Shown one piece after another: positions 44,655-54,869 of a stretch of DNA of 64,000 nt. Origin of the DNA: Methanoregula sp. (GTDB lineage Archaea; Halobacteriota; Methanomicrobia; Methanomicrobiales; Methanospirillaceae). The notes beneath the pieces are model-generated. The model saw only the letters and a program-made list of their open reading frames with translations, was not told where the DNA came from and ran no database searches. The stretch covers positions 35,918-99,917 of the forward strand of contig JAPKXY010000030.1 of NCBI GenBank assembly GCA_026394605.1. Reading direction: 5' to 3'. The translations under genes were made by a program, and so were the position numbers. Position 1 is the stretch's first letter; each line of letters opens with the position of its first letter.

Positions 44655-47330
44655 CTATGTCCCACCTCCTTTTTTGAGATGTTCCTTGAGTTCGTGGAGT
44701 TTCTGGAGTGCCTGCAGGGGAGTCATCGTATCAAGGTCGAGGTTACTAATCTTCTCAAGAACAGGGTGGGGTGCTGGCAGAGGGGGATTTCCTCCGTCAT
44801 CACCAATCAGCAGCTGGGTATAGCGCTGGACTTTGTGAGAGGGATTTGTTCTCCGTGTGATCGTTTCCGAAAGGACAGCATCTGCGCGTTCGGTGACTTT
44901 TTTTGGGATTCCTGCGAGCCGTGCCACATGGATACCGTAGCTTTTGTCGGTTGCGCCAAGGATTAGTTTCCTGAGGAAAATAACGTCGCTTTTTGTCTCT
45001 TTGACCGCAAAATGCATGTTCTTTATGCGTTTAAATGCCGATTCCAGGTTAACAAGCTCGTGGAAATGAGTGGCAAAGAGTGTCTTTGGTCCCGCGGGCG
45101 ATTTTGTATGCAGGTCCTCCAGTACTGCTTGCGCAATGGCATACCCGTCAACCGTACTTGTCCCCCTGCCGATTTCATCAAGGATGACCAGACTACTGAC
45201 AGTTACGTTATTCAAAATGAGTGCGAGTTCGAGCATTTCGACCATGAATGTACTCTGCCCGCTTGCGAGGTCATCGAAAGCTCCGACGCGGGTAAAGATG
45301 CGGTCGACGACCCCGATAGCTGCGTAAGTTGCGGGTACGAAGCTGCCCGCCTGCGCCATGATGCAGGTGAGTGCAACCGCCCGCATGTAGGTTGACTTCC
45401 CCGCCATATTGGCGCCAGTGATAATCATGATCTGGGTTGCCGAACTGGACATGTCGGTATCGTTTGGCACATACATTCCCAGCGCAGCGCGCTCGACAAC
45501 GGGATGCCTGCCGTCACGGATCAGGATCCGGTCAGATTTTTCAATGACGGGGCGGACGTACTGATGCGTCTGCGCCGCTTCTGCAAGTGCGCAATAGACA
45601 TCGAGAGCGGCAATGCCCTGTGCAATCGCTTGGAATGACGCGACCTCTGCTTTGAGCGATTCGACAAGCGCATTGTACAGATCCCGCTCGAGGGAGAGTA
45701 CGTGCTCATCTGCGTTGGTGATGAGCGCTTCTTTCTCCCGCAGCTCGGGAATCGTATACCGCTCACCGCCTGCTGTGGTCTGTTTACGCTCGTAATGGCC
45801 GGGGACAAGGTGCAGGTTGGAGCGTGTCACATCGATATAATAGCCGAAGATCCTGTTGTACCCGATTTTGAGCGACCTGATGCCGGTCCGATCGCGCTCT
45901 TTCTGCTGCAGGTCTGCAATCCAGTCCTTCCCGGAACTGAGTACATGGTTGAGTTCATCAAGTTGAGGTGAGTATCCGGGCCGTATCATCCCGCCGTTTC
46001 TGGCGCTCAACGGGGGGTTGTCGGTGATGCTTTTTTTGATGAGTCCGCTGGTTTCTGGAAGTTCGCATAGATTTGCGACGGCGTCCCTTACACGATCCGG
46101 GACCTGAATGGCCTCAGGACCGGCAATATAGTTTTTTATCTGCGGGATTATGTCCAGGGACATAGCGAGCGCGCGCAGTTCACGGGGGTTCACGTTGCCA
46201 TAGGAAGTACGTGCTGCGATGCGTTCCATGTCAGCTATGTGCGCAAATAGGGAACGCAGGGCAAGGCGATCAGAAGGTCTGGCACAAAAAAATTCCACGG
46301 CATCCAGCCTGCCGTTGATTTCAGCCACATCAACAAGCGGGCGGATCACCCGCTGTCGCAGGAGCCGGCCACCCATGGCGGTGCTGGTATGATCAATGCA
46401 GGAGAGCAGTGTCGCACCCTTTGTTGTACCACGGATACTCTCGGTCACCTCAAGGTTGCGCATCGTGACGGCATCCAGCATCATCCCCTGCGCTGCCGTG
46501 CGCGTGGAAAACCTGCTGATATGCGGGAGCGCAGCATTCTGGGTCTCCTTTGCATAGATAAGAGCTGCAGCTGCGGCACCGATTGCTGCGGGGTTATCAT
46601 CACACCCAAAACCAGCAAGGAACGGGACATGGAATTGGTCGGTAAGAATGCGGCAGCCCTGCTCCGGTTCAAATGCATCATCGCGGAACTGGTTGACACT
46701 GACCCCCTGGTTCCTGATTGCATCAACGATATCCTCAGGAACCGTTGACGGGACGATGCACTCGGCAGGCCGATAACGGGCAACCTCGGAGAGGATCTCC
46801 TGTCTCTCCGTCCTGCGTGAAAGCTGGGTGACGAAGAACTCACCGGTTGAGATATCGAGAAATGAAAGTCCCCATGCACCTGCGTTTTTAGCAGGACAGA
46901 GTGCCATCAGGTACCGTGCATCTGACGATGGCAGCATGGATGAGTCAATTACCGTGCCCGGTGTGATCACACGAACGACATCGCGCCTGACAATTCCCTG
47001 TTTGTTCTTCGCATCCTCCAGCTGGTCGCAGACCGCCACCTTGTAGCCCCTGCCTACAAGCTTCGCGATATACCCTTCAGCTGCATGGTACGGGACACCG
47101 GCAAGAGGGATGCGGTTGTCAGAGCCGCGGGACCGCGAGGTGAGTACGATATCCAGTTCGCGGGAAACCAGTTCGGCATCTGCACCGAACGTTTCATAGA
47201 AATCACCGATATGGAAAAAGAGGATTGCATCGGGATACCTCGCCTTGATGGTCTGGTACTGGCGCATGCCGGGCGGAATTTTGTCCTTTGTGTCCTTACC
47301 CGGTTTCCCGGTTGCGGGCTCATCGTTCAT
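44655..47330 (-). CDS. mutS: DNA mismatch repair protein MutS
   Basis: MutS binds mismatches. The 891-residue protein is full length. Its mismatch-binding domain carries FHIGDFYETFG near residue 39 (the F-x-E motif). The ATPase has GANMAGKSTYMRAVA (about 634) and ILDEIGRGTSTVDGYAIA (about 711), followed by LFATHFHELV. It has the C-terminal clamp-type extension of MutS1. It forms an operon with mutL, with no gap between the genes. A bacterial mutS1-mutL cassette is indicated. Confidence 0.97.
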   Translation of the reverse strand: MNDEPATGKPGKDTKDKIPPGMRQYQTIKARYPDAILFFHIGDFYETFGADAELVSRELDIVLTSRSRGSDNRIPLAGVPYHAAEGYIAKLVGRGYKVAVCDQLEDAKNKQGIVRRDVVRVITPGTVIDSSMLPSSDARYLMALCPAKNAGAWGLSFLDISTGEFFVTQLSRRTERQEILSEVARYRPAECIVPSTVPEDIVDAIRNQGVSVNQFRDDAFEPEQGCRILTDQFHVPFLAGFGCDDNPAAIGAAAAALIYAKETQNAALPHISRFSTRTAAQGMMLDAVTMRNLEVTESIRGTTKGATLLSCIDHTSTAMGGRLLRQRVIRPLVDVAEINGRLDAVEFFCARPSDRLALRSLFAHIADMERIAARTSYGNVNPRELRALAMSLDIIPQIKNYIAGPEAIQVPDRVRDAVANLCELPETSGLIKKSITDNPPLSARNGGMIRPGYSPQLDELNHVLSSGKDWIADLQQKERDRTGIRSLKIGYNRIFGYYIDVTRSNLHLVPGHYERKQTTAGGERYTIPELREKEALITNADEHVLSLERDLYNALVESLKAEVASFQAIAQGIAALDVYCALAEAAQTHQYVRPVIEKSDRILIRDGRHPVVERAALGMYVPNDTDMSSSATQIMIITGANMAGKSTYMRAVALTCIMAQAGSFVPATYAAIGVVDRIFTRVGAFDDLASGQSTFMVEMLELALILNNVTVSSLVILDEIGRGTSTVDGYAIAQAVLEDLHTKSPAGPKTLFATHFHELVNLESAFKRIKNMHFAVKETKSDVIFLRKLILGATDKSYGIHVARLAGIPKKVTERADAVLSETITRRTNPSHKVQRYTQLLIGDDGGNPPLPAPHPVLEKISNLDLDTMTPLQALQKLHELKEHLKKGGGT

Positions 47331-47416
47331 GACTGAGAGAAAAATATCCTCTTTGCAGGATTAATACCGATCTGATCTGATATGGTTTGGCATTATATCA
47401 CTTCTTTCATCGGGTA

Positions 47417-48184
47417 TCAGATCTGGCGTGTAGTTAACCCGTAGATAATGACAAACGGAACCGATGCAATGAACGCGATCATCTCGTACATGATACCAAG
47501 CGAAAACGCGGTGGACATAGGTGAGATGACCAGCGAAAGCAGCGCGATCGCGGGTGCGCACCCGCTCCAGATGACAACGAGGCAGAATGTTACAAAAATG
47601 ACAATACCAAGGACAGCATTTTTCAGGTCCTGTCCGCTGGGTGAGAGGGAGAGGATGATGCTTGCGGCAAGATAGAGGTACAGGAAAAACCAGCCGTTTG
47701 TGTGCGTGAAAATATTAGTGATAAATATCTCGATGGTAGTGGCTGCCATGTTCACAATTCCCGCGGTGGTCTCCAGCGATGGTGGCAGGATCGGTGGAAG
47801 AAAACAACCGAGAAAGGCTCCAAACAGCCACGTCAGGCAGGCAAGAACGACAGGGAGCACAAAGAGAGGTGCCGAGCTGATGATGAGGTTGCCAAGGAGC
47901 GGAAGCGCGGGCTTTGAGTACGTGACGGATCCGCCCCCGCGCGAAAAGAGCACGACCTTTGTTATTCTGGCTCCGGTAATCAGACAGCCAAAAACATGGG
48001 CGAGCTCGTGCAGGACGACCCCCGGCATCCGGATTGCGTAATACAGGGTTCGTACTGGGATGACGCGCGCGTAGAGCCGGTCAAGTCCTGCCGAGATCAG
48101 GATTACAAGGGTGGCGAGAAGTATGAAGCTGAAAAATCCCGTAACATCCATGGAGATGAAACCGTCATGTTGTATTGGTGCCAT
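47417..48184 (-). CDS. M50-like membrane metalloprotease-type protein
   Basis: A 255-residue protein with six or more hydrophobic segments. An HELAH motif near residue 60 in GVVLHELAHVFGC lies within or next to a membrane helix, as in M50 (site-2-protease-like) families, and is followed by ITGARI. A second M50 motif (N-x-x-P-x-x-x-D) is not clear: LLGNLIISSAPLF near residue 98 gives the Asn and Pro but no Asp. It may therefore be an inactive or divergent member. An ATG 11 codons downstream is an alternative start. Substrate unknown. Confidence 0.65.
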   Translation of the reverse strand: MAPIQHDGFISMDVTGFFSFILLATLVILISAGLDRLYARVIPVRTLYYAIRMPGVVLHELAHVFGCLITGARITKVVLFSRGGGSVTYSKPALPLLGNLIISSAPLFVLPVVLACLTWLFGAFLGCFLPPILPPSLETTAGIVNMAATTIEIFITNIFTHTNGWFFLYLYLAASIILSLSPSGQDLKNAVLGIVIFVTFCLVVIWSGCAPAIALLSLVISPMSTAFSLGIMYEMIAFIASVPFVIIYGLTTRQI

Positions 48185-48280
48185 GGTCAAAGAATTGTGA
48201 TGGTGCGCTCAGGTCAGCGATGAGCAGGTGCTGTTGACACCATTGAAACGCTCATATCACCATATCTCCTATGACCCCGT

Positions 48281-50434
48281 ATGGTGCAGCAGGACAGCGA
48301 CAAAGGTTCCAATGGGACACAACCCCCATTGTGCCGGCACGCGAATAACCTACTTCACGAAAAGAGCCCCTACCTGCTCCAGCATGCTCATAACCCAGTT
48401 GACTGGTACCCGTGGGGCGATGATGCATTCCAGCGGGCTATACGCGAGGACAAACCGGTTTTTCTCTCAATCGGATATGCGACGTGTCACTGGTGCCATG
48501 TGATGTCTCACGAATCGTTCGAAGACGAGGTCGTCGCCAGACTCCTCAACGACGCTTTTGTGTGCATCAAGGTGGATCGTGAGGAGCGTCCTGACATCGA
48601 TAACGTGTACATGATGGTCTGCCAGGTGATGACCGGTAGTGGTGGCTGGCCACTGAGCATCGTCATGACTCCCGATAAAAAACCGTTCTTCGCTGCGACG
48701 TATATCCCGCGGGAAGGACGGTTCGGGATGACGGGGATGCTCGACTTGATACCAAAGATCTCGCTCCTGTGGAGGAATCAAAGAAGCGACATGGTCAGTT
48801 CGGCAGAGCAGATCAAAAACGCGCTGATCACTGCATCACCGTCCGACACTACCCATATACTGGACGAACAGGTGCTCACTTCAGCGTTTGAGGATCTGCT
48901 CCTCCGGTTTGACCATGAGTACGGGGGATTTGGCAGCTCCCCGAAATTCCCAGCGCCGCATACAATCATGTTTCTCCTCCGTTACTGGAACAGGACAGGA
49001 GATCCGCGTGCGCTCGGGATGGTCACAAAGACGCTCGATGAAATCCGGAGGGGGGGCATCTACGATCACATTGGGTTTGGCATCCACCGCTATTCCACGG
49101 ATGACCGGTGGCGGGTGCCGCATTTCGAGAAGATGCTCTATGACCAGGCACTCCTTGCGATTGCGTATACCGAGGCTTACCTGGCGACACAGAAGCCACA
49201 ATACCGGGCTGCAGCAGAGGAGATTCTCTCGTACGTGCTCCGCGACCTGACATCACCGGAAGGAGCTTTTTATTCTGCAGAGGATGCAGACAGCGAAGGC
49301 AGGGAAGGGGCGTTCTATCTCTGGACAACGGAAGAACTTGAGCGGGCACTGGGTCGTGAGGATGCAACTCTCGCCCGGACGATCTACAACGTGACTCCTG
49401 ACGGAAATTTTTTAGATCCCCATGGTGACAGCAGGAACAATATCCTTTACCTGGTACCATCGCTGGAAAAGATTGCACAAAAACATTCAATAACGCCACA
49501 CGAAATCGCAGCACGGTACGAGACAATCCGCAGCACCCTTTTTTTTGTCAGGCAACAGCGCCCCCGCCCGACCCGCGATGACAAGGTGCTTGCTGACTGG
49601 AACGGACTTGCCATTGCTGCATTTGCCAAAGCAGCGCAGGCATTTAAAAGACCTGACTATGCGGACGCCGCGGCGCGTGCCGCCCGTTTCATCCTGTCTT
49701 CCATGCGCAGTCCGGATGGTGGACTGTACCATCGGTACCGGGAAAGGGAAGCAGCAATCCCGTCATTTGCAGAGGATTATGCCTGTATGGTCTGGGGGCT
49801 CTTTGAGCTGTATGAAGCAACATTCAATGCACGCTATATTAGCGCCGCAGTCGAGCTCAACCGCTACCTTGTTACCAATTTCTGGGACAGCATCCATGGA
49901 GGATTTTTCACGGTATCTGGTACATCAGAGCAGCTGATCGTCCGCAGAAAAGAGATCTATGACGGTGCACTCCCCTCCTGCAATTCGATTGCGTTCCTGA
50001 ATTTAGTGCGCCTTGCAAGGCTCACCGGTAGTTCCGATCTCGACTCCATGGCGGCGAAGCTTTGCGCGTTCTTTGCAAGGACAGTACAGGAGTCCCCTGC
50101 ACTACATGCGCTCTTTCTCTGTGCCTTCAATCATGCACTGGGTCCTAACCATGAGGTTGTTATTGCAGGCAAAATGGAGGGAAACGATTCACAGGCATTG
50201 GTTCATGCATACCATACACGGTTCCTGCCCTCCGTTGTTGTGCTCTTTTTATCTGATGATGGTAACGACATCACTGTCGATTTGTCCCACTATGCCGGAT
50301 TATATTGCACAACCAACGGACAGGCGACGGCGTATGTCTGTTCCAGCCATGCCTGTTCGGCTCCCACGACAGATCCCGAAAAACTCCTGGAATTGCTCGG
50401 TGGAGCGCCACGAGATTCGAACCAGGCTCAATAA
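48281..50434 (+). CDS. YyaL/SPATA20-type thioredoxin-fold protein
   Basis: The 717-residue protein has an N-terminal thioredoxin-like DUF255 domain with the signature [20 protein letters not shown] (about residues 32-51) and CHWCHVM near 69. A long alpha/alpha-toroid domain resembling sugar-processing (N-acyl-glucosamine epimerase-like) folds follows, with [15 protein letters not shown] residues in [17 protein letters not shown] near 330. The molecular role of this widespread family is unproven. The ATG at 48281 is preferred. Length and motif order match the family. Confidence 0.9.
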   Translation: MVQQDSDKGSNGTQPPLCRHANNLLHEKSPYLLQHAHNPVDWYPWGDDAFQRAIREDKPVFLSIGYATCHWCHVMSHESFEDEVVARLLNDAFVCIKVDREERPDIDNVYMMVCQVMTGSGGWPLSIVMTPDKKPFFAATYIPREGRFGMTGMLDLIPKISLLWRNQRSDMVSSAEQIKNALITASPSDTTHILDEQVLTSAFEDLLLRFDHEYGGFGSSPKFPAPHTIMFLLRYWNRTGDPRALGMVTKTLDEIRRGGIYDHIGFGIHRYSTDDRWRVPHFEKMLYDQALLAIAYTEAYLATQKPQYRAAAEEILSYVLRDLTSPEGAFYSAEDADSEGREGAFYLWTTEELERALGREDATLARTIYNVTPDGNFLDPHGDSRNNILYLVPSLEKIAQKHSITPHEIAARYETIRSTLFFVRQQRPRPTRDDKVLADWNGLAIAAFAKAAQAFKRPDYADAAARAARFILSSMRSPDGGLYHRYREREAAIPSFAEDYACMVWGLFELYEATFNARYISAAVELNRYLVTNFWDSIHGGFFTVSGTSEQLIVRRKEIYDGALPSCNSIAFLNLVRLARLTGSSDLDSMAAKLCAFFARTVQESPALHALFLCAFNHALGPNHEVVIAGKMEGNDSQALVHAYHTRFLPSVVVLFLSDDGNDITVDLSHYAGLYCTTNGQATAYVCSSHACSAPTTDPEKLLELLGGAPRDSNQAQ

Positions 50435-50490
50435 GATGAAAAAAGTACCGTATTGTGGAGCCTTTAAAAAAAAATACCGGGTGTTTATGA

Positions 50491-50976
50491 TCAGAGATTT
50501 TTTAACGCCACGAGATCCTTAACCCCAACAAGTTTCCAGACCAGCGACCGTTCCTCTTCGGCGATTGCAGCGGGAGGGTCGTCCGGTGAATGACCAAGTG
50601 CTGCAAGGATATTGCAGGATAAATCACGGTCAACGATGAGATCGACGAATTTTTCGCGTATCATCATCTTTTCGATCGAATCATGCACTTCTTCGAGATA
50701 TCCCTGCAGCGTAACAAACATGAATGAAGAGAGATCCTTGGAGTACCGCTCGATCTCCACTGATACATACGGGCTTTTCCTGAAGTATTCAAGCTTTTTT
50801 CCGTATTTGGTCGAGAGAAAGTAGAGGAAGGAACCGTCAAAGACATAGAGGAATGGCGCAATATAGGGATATTTCTCGCCCTGGAATGCGATCCGGCAGA
50901 TATAGCCCTTGTCGATCAGCCGGTCATATTCATTTTTTTCCATGCGCGGGATCTTGACAATATCCATAAATACCAT
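50491..50976 (-). CDS. Pyridoxamine-phosphate-oxidase-like FMN-binding protein
   Basis: A 161-residue split-barrel protein of the PPOX-like flavin-binding superfamily. It has GYICRIAFQGEKYPYIAPFL (about residues 24-43), FLSTKYGKKLEYF near 53 and VSVEIER near 70. In methanogens these usually bind FMN or F420 and act as reductases or storage proteins of unknown substrate. A second in-frame ATG lies three codons inside and could be the true start. Confidence 0.75.
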   Translation of the reverse strand: MVFMDIVKIPRMEKNEYDRLIDKGYICRIAFQGEKYPYIAPFLYVFDGSFLYFLSTKYGKKLEYFRKSPYVSVEIERYSKDLSSFMFVTLQGYLEEVHDSIEKMMIREKFVDLIVDRDLSCNILAALGHSPDDPPAAIAEEERSLVWKLVGVKDLVALKNL

Positions 50977-51036
50977 CTGATCTCAACAGGACAAGATAAA
51001 TCTTGTTACTTGGGGTTTGAATAAAATTAAGAAAAA

Positions 51037-52410
51037 TTATATAGATTTTTCGATTCGGAATCCCGCCCGCTTCCATGCCTGCATACCGCCAAGCACATTG
51101 GTAACGTTGTGGTAATGGTTCATCGTAAGATAACTTGCAGCAAGGCTCCCCTTGTATCCCGCATCACAGTACACGAAGATAGGTTCATTTTTTGGGATCT
51201 CTGAAAGGTGGGCAGGGAGCTCACCGACATAAATGTGGTGCGCTCCCCTGATGTGTCCCACCGAATTGTAATTTTTGATGTCCCGCACATCGAGAATACA
51301 CGGGGTTTCTGTCTCCAGCCTCTCTTTGAGCTGCTGGACAGAACAGGCACCGATAGTTGCGATCTCCTGCGCACCTTTGAACCATGCAGGAAAACCTCCG
51401 GCAAGGTAGCCGGTGATGTTGTCATACCCGAGCCGTATAAAATGCCTTAAAACGGAATAAAGACCGGTATTGAAGTCATCTACAAGGACGACCGGGCGCT
51501 GGTAATCAAGGAACCAGCCGGCAAATGCCGGGATCCCGTCTCGCCATATCGATAGACTCCCCGTTATATTCCCGGCGGCAAAACCGGTCGGCGATCGGAT
51601 GTCCACGATCTGAGCACCTGACCTTTTCAGGTTATTAACATCCATAATTCCCAACGGTTTCAGGTGCGGAATGTGCCCGAGAATGGGTGCGCCATCTCTG
51701 TTGTACTGTTCCATCTGGATGAAGTAGGGAGGGATATAAGGAGATTCCTCGATGCGTTGCCGGATGAACATCTCCTTGCCCGCGAGTAGCAGGCGGTTTG
51801 TCTTCTTCTCGTATCCGACCGTTGTTAACGGGTGATCAGCAATATCCCCACCGCAAATCGAGCCGGCACCATGTGCAGGACAAACAATGACACCATCCCC
51901 CAGCGGCAGAATCTTTGTTGTAATGGAATCAAAAATCTTTGCCGCCATTTCTCCCTTACGCAGTGTGCCGAAGAAATCAGTCCGTGCGATGTCACCGCAA
52001 AAAAGTGTATCGCCACAAAAAACCATATAGGGTTCCGGCGAAACGTCCCTGTCCCGAACCACAAGTGAGATGCTTTCCTCGGTATGGCCCGGGGTCTCGA
52101 GCACTGAAAGTTCCAGTGATCCAAGGGTGAATTTATTACCGTCCTTTACAGGATTGCCATATAAAAATGGCATCCGGGCACCACGGTATATCTCCGCGCC
52201 GCACCGGGCTGACAACTCCTGCGAACCAATGACATAATCTTCGTTCCGGTGCGTCTCGAAAATATGGGAAATTGAGAGATCTGCCCGATCCGCGATCTCG
52301 AGATAGATCTCACAGTCACGGCGGGGGTCGATCACCGCAGCGTTCCCGCCGGAACCCACAATATAGGAATTATGGGCGATTCCCGCCGAAGTTATTGTTT
52401 CAAACAGCAT
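51037..52410 (-). CDS. Metallo-beta-lactamase / double rhodanese fusion
   Basis: The 457-residue protein joins a persulfide-dioxygenase-like MBL domain (residues 1-245) to two rhodanese domains (about 260-350 and 365-455). MBL motifs include ETHRNEDYVIG near 53, TPGHTEES near 109, CGDTLFCGDIARTD near 130 and CPAHGAGS near 177. The first motif has Asn where the second metal His usually stands. The first rhodanese domain lacks the catalytic Cys (VVLVDDFNTG). The second has it in FVYCDAGYKGS. A role in persulfide or sulfur transfer is likely. A strong GGAGG precedes the ATG by five bases. Confidence 0.85.
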   Translation of the reverse strand: MLFETITSAGIAHNSYIVGSGGNAAVIDPRRDCEIYLEIADRADLSISHIFETHRNEDYVIGSQELSARCGAEIYRGARMPFLYGNPVKDGNKFTLGSLELSVLETPGHTEESISLVVRDRDVSPEPYMVFCGDTLFCGDIARTDFFGTLRKGEMAAKIFDSITTKILPLGDGVIVCPAHGAGSICGGDIADHPLTTVGYEKKTNRLLLAGKEMFIRQRIEESPYIPPYFIQMEQYNRDGAPILGHIPHLKPLGIMDVNNLKRSGAQIVDIRSPTGFAAGNITGSLSIWRDGIPAFAGWFLDYQRPVVLVDDFNTGLYSVLRHFIRLGYDNITGYLAGGFPAWFKGAQEIATIGACSVQQLKERLETETPCILDVRDIKNYNSVGHIRGAHHIYVGELPAHLSEIPKNEPIFVYCDAGYKGSLAASYLTMNHYHNVTNVLGGMQAWKRAGFRIEKSI

Positions 52411-52476
52411 CGGATCCTCCTGTATGGGGTGTAGATCACTTCCGCTGTATATAGATTGTGAACGTGAGGTTCTTGT

Positions 52477-53820
52477 TTACATTTCCCGCAACAGAATGCT
52501 TTTTACCTTCGGTTTCAGCTGGTGATCTTTTATGATATTGCAAAGATTGGAAAGGCTGACCGGCTGGTACTTCACCACTTCGGCGCTTACATTGATCCAC
52601 CGTTTCTCAAAATTGATGAATGGATAGTGTATAAGGTCATTGTTATGGTGGTGTCCGTGGATCACCCAGCCATCAAATGCTTTTGGCATATCGTCTGGAT
52701 CATGGATCAGCATAAAGGGGATATTATTATGGACGAGCGTTTCCGAATGGATGGTCACATATTCTCCCTCGTCATGGTTGCCCTGGATCAATGTGAAGCG
52801 ACCGTTCAACCGCTGGATATACTCAAACGGGGTTCTTGCGAGTGGTCCATAACAGAGATCCCCTATGTAATAGACCCTGTCGCCGGGCTTTATGGTATAG
52901 TTCCAGTTCCTGATCAGGACCTGGTCCATCACATCAACAGCATCATGAGGGAACGGGCGGGAGCAGTATTTGATAATATTGGCATGCCCGAGATGGAGGT
53001 CGCTTAAGACGAAGATATCCTCCTCGTGATTATACCGGGGTCCGGTTCGTTCAATACCATCCCTCCTGCGATAACGTTCCAATGTGCGCAGCCACTCGGA
53101 TGAAGCATGCGGATCTTCCGGTGAAAACCAGCGATGCTGTATTAAATCGTATTCAGAAAGGATATGATCACCATTGACAATCGTGATCCGGAGTCCATCT
53201 TCATCGAGAATGGGAGGTGGTGGGGGGAGCTGGTGCTCACCCGGCCTGTCTGCCTCACGGGGAAAGCGAAATCTTGTAAAAAAACCTCCCTGTTTTTCCT
53301 GATCAAATGAGGAGAAAGGTGACTGTTCGATCAGGTGTTTGAAAACCTGCGCCGCTTTGCTGCGATCGAGCCGGTTTGCGATGGTAACATGGAACCATTT
53401 CAGTTCAGGGTCCTTATCCCATGTGTTGAATATTTCTGCCAGCTCACCGACAGATGTCATGATGGCTTCTGTGAGTTCGACAAGGGGATCAGTGGGGATA
53501 ATCCTGTACGCGATAACAGCACCGCTGAGTCCCTGGTTCATCTCAAATCCGTGCATCAGGAACGGGATTGCCTCAAAAGACTTTGCAGCCTCCTCAATTG
53601 CTTTTTGGAGCTGGGCAACTGAAGTCCCTTTTTTTAAAAAGAAAGGTCCAAAAAGAGTAATGTGCGGGTGTTTTTCACAAAAGTCCGTGATGTTGAAGAT
53701 CCTGCCAATCTCGGCTGTGGTCTTTTTGATCCTCCATTTGGTCCTCCCGAGCCGTATTTCGATGAGGAACATATCCTCGAGCATTGTCGTTACCATGACC
53801 ACAATCCGGTTGTGTACCAT
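52477..53820 (-). CDS. 2H-phosphoesterase / metallophosphoesterase fusion
   Basis: The 447-residue protein combines two phosphoesterase folds. The N-terminal 200 residues are of the 2H (2'-5' RNA ligase/cyclic phosphodiesterase) type, with two His-x-Thr motifs in HPHITLFGPF near 52 and WFHVTIANRL near 142. A Pro-rich linker with PPPPP near 210 follows. The C-terminal part is a calcineurin-like metallophosphoesterase with FVLSDLHLGHANI near 281, YIGDLCYGP, IQGNHDEGEY and VIHGHHHNN near 390. 2H enzymes act on 2',3'-cyclic or 2'-5' linkages, so the fusion suggests sequential opening and removal of a terminal phosphate, such as in RNA end processing or nucleotide-signal turnover. Substrate is inferred only. 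Confidence 0.85.
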   Translation of the reverse strand: MVHNRIVVMVTTMLEDMFLIEIRLGRTKWRIKKTTAEIGRIFNITDFCEKHPHITLFGPFFLKKGTSVAQLQKAIEEAAKSFEAIPFLMHGFEMNQGLSGAVIAYRIIPTDPLVELTEAIMTSVGELAEIFNTWDKDPELKWFHVTIANRLDRSKAAQVFKHLIEQSPFSSFDQEKQGGFFTRFRFPREADRPGEHQLPPPPPILDEDGLRITIVNGDHILSEYDLIQHRWFSPEDPHASSEWLRTLERYRRRDGIERTGPRYNHEEDIFVLSDLHLGHANIIKYCSRPFPHDAVDVMDQVLIRNWNYTIKPGDRVYYIGDLCYGPLARTPFEYIQRLNGRFTLIQGNHDEGEYVTIHSETLVHNNIPFMLIHDPDDMPKAFDGWVIHGHHHNNDLIHYPFINFEKRWINVSAEVVKYQPVSLSNLCNIIKDHQLKPKVKSILLREM

Positions 53821-54133
53821 AATGCATGAAATAGGTTAAATCTTATCACCGGTAAGTTTCCGCACAGGTAAATCGGAATTTATTTCCCGAGTTCGTGATA
53901 TTTTTTTTACCATTGAAAAAATAATAAAGCCTTCTCGGTCCTGCTATGTGCTGTGGTTGATTCGGAATGCGATTTACGAGTGTAATGAAGAGATTTGAGA
54001 ACATTGTCGTTGATGTATCAAAAATATCAAATTTTTTTAATAGTTTTGCTTGACGATGGAAAAAACGAGCATACGTCATGCTTTATCATCGGTTCAACAG
54101 AACCTTAATGAAAAAAGAGACAAAATAATAATC

Positions 54134-54676
54134 ATGTTCGTTCCAACACGGATCTTCTTCACCAAGGGTGTGGGAATCCACAAAGATCGTCTCGCCTCTT
54201 TTGAACTCGCACTGCGCAAAGCCGGAATCGAGCGCTGCAATCTTGTGTATGTCTCTAGCATCTTTCCCCCCAACTGCAAAGAGATCTCCACGGCACAGGC
54301 ATTAGAGGAAATGAAATCCGGCGGGGTCACCTACTGCGTGATGGCACGCAACGAGACGAGCGAACCCAACCGTCTGGTATCTGCGGCAATCGGGCTCGCA
54401 CTTCCCAAGGACACGGAAGAGTACGGGTATCTCTCTGAACACCACGCATTCGGCGAGACCAAAGAAAAGACCGGTGAATATGCAGAAGACCTTGCGGCAA
54501 CGATGCTTGCCACAACGCTTGGAATCGAATTCGACCTGAACGCGGCCTGGTCAGAGCGTGAGCAGATCTACAAGGCAAGTGGAAAGATCATCAAAACAAA
54601 ACATGTCTGCCAATCAGCAGAAGGTGATAAGAACGGATTATGGACCACGGTCATTGCAGTCGCAGTTTTTTTATAA
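54134..54676 (+). CDS. pdaD: Pyruvoyl-dependent arginine decarboxylase
   Basis: PdaD makes agmatine from arginine for archaeal polyamine synthesis. The proenzyme cleaves itself at a Ser to form the pyruvoyl group; this is the Ser-Ser of [11 protein letters not shown] near residue 41. The 180-residue protein also has [12 protein letters not shown] at the start, [20 protein letters not shown] (about 104-123), and [12 protein letters not shown] near the end. The ATG at 54134 fits the family start. An in-frame ATG at 54056 would add 26 charged residues and cannot be excluded. Confidence 0.93.
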   Translation: MFVPTRIFFTKGVGIHKDRLASFELALRKAGIERCNLVYVSSIFPPNCKEISTAQALEEMKSGGVTYCVMARNETSEPNRLVSAAIGLALPKDTEEYGYLSEHHAFGETKEKTGEYAEDLAATMLATTLGIEFDLNAAWSEREQIYKASGKIIKTKHVCQSAEGDKNGLWTTVIAVAVFL

Positions 54677-54869
54677 TTTTTTTAAAGTATTTAATAAAAC
54701 AACACGATTTTTTAATTATCCCGTGTATTGTTCCAGCAAGCTTTCGCACTGCCACCCGCACCGGACTGTCTGCCGGTAAGAATATCTCAAAAAACGATTG
54801 AAACGATGAGAAAATGAAAAAAATATATATCTTGTTTAATTGATATTCTCTGTACTATGAGGCAGCAAA

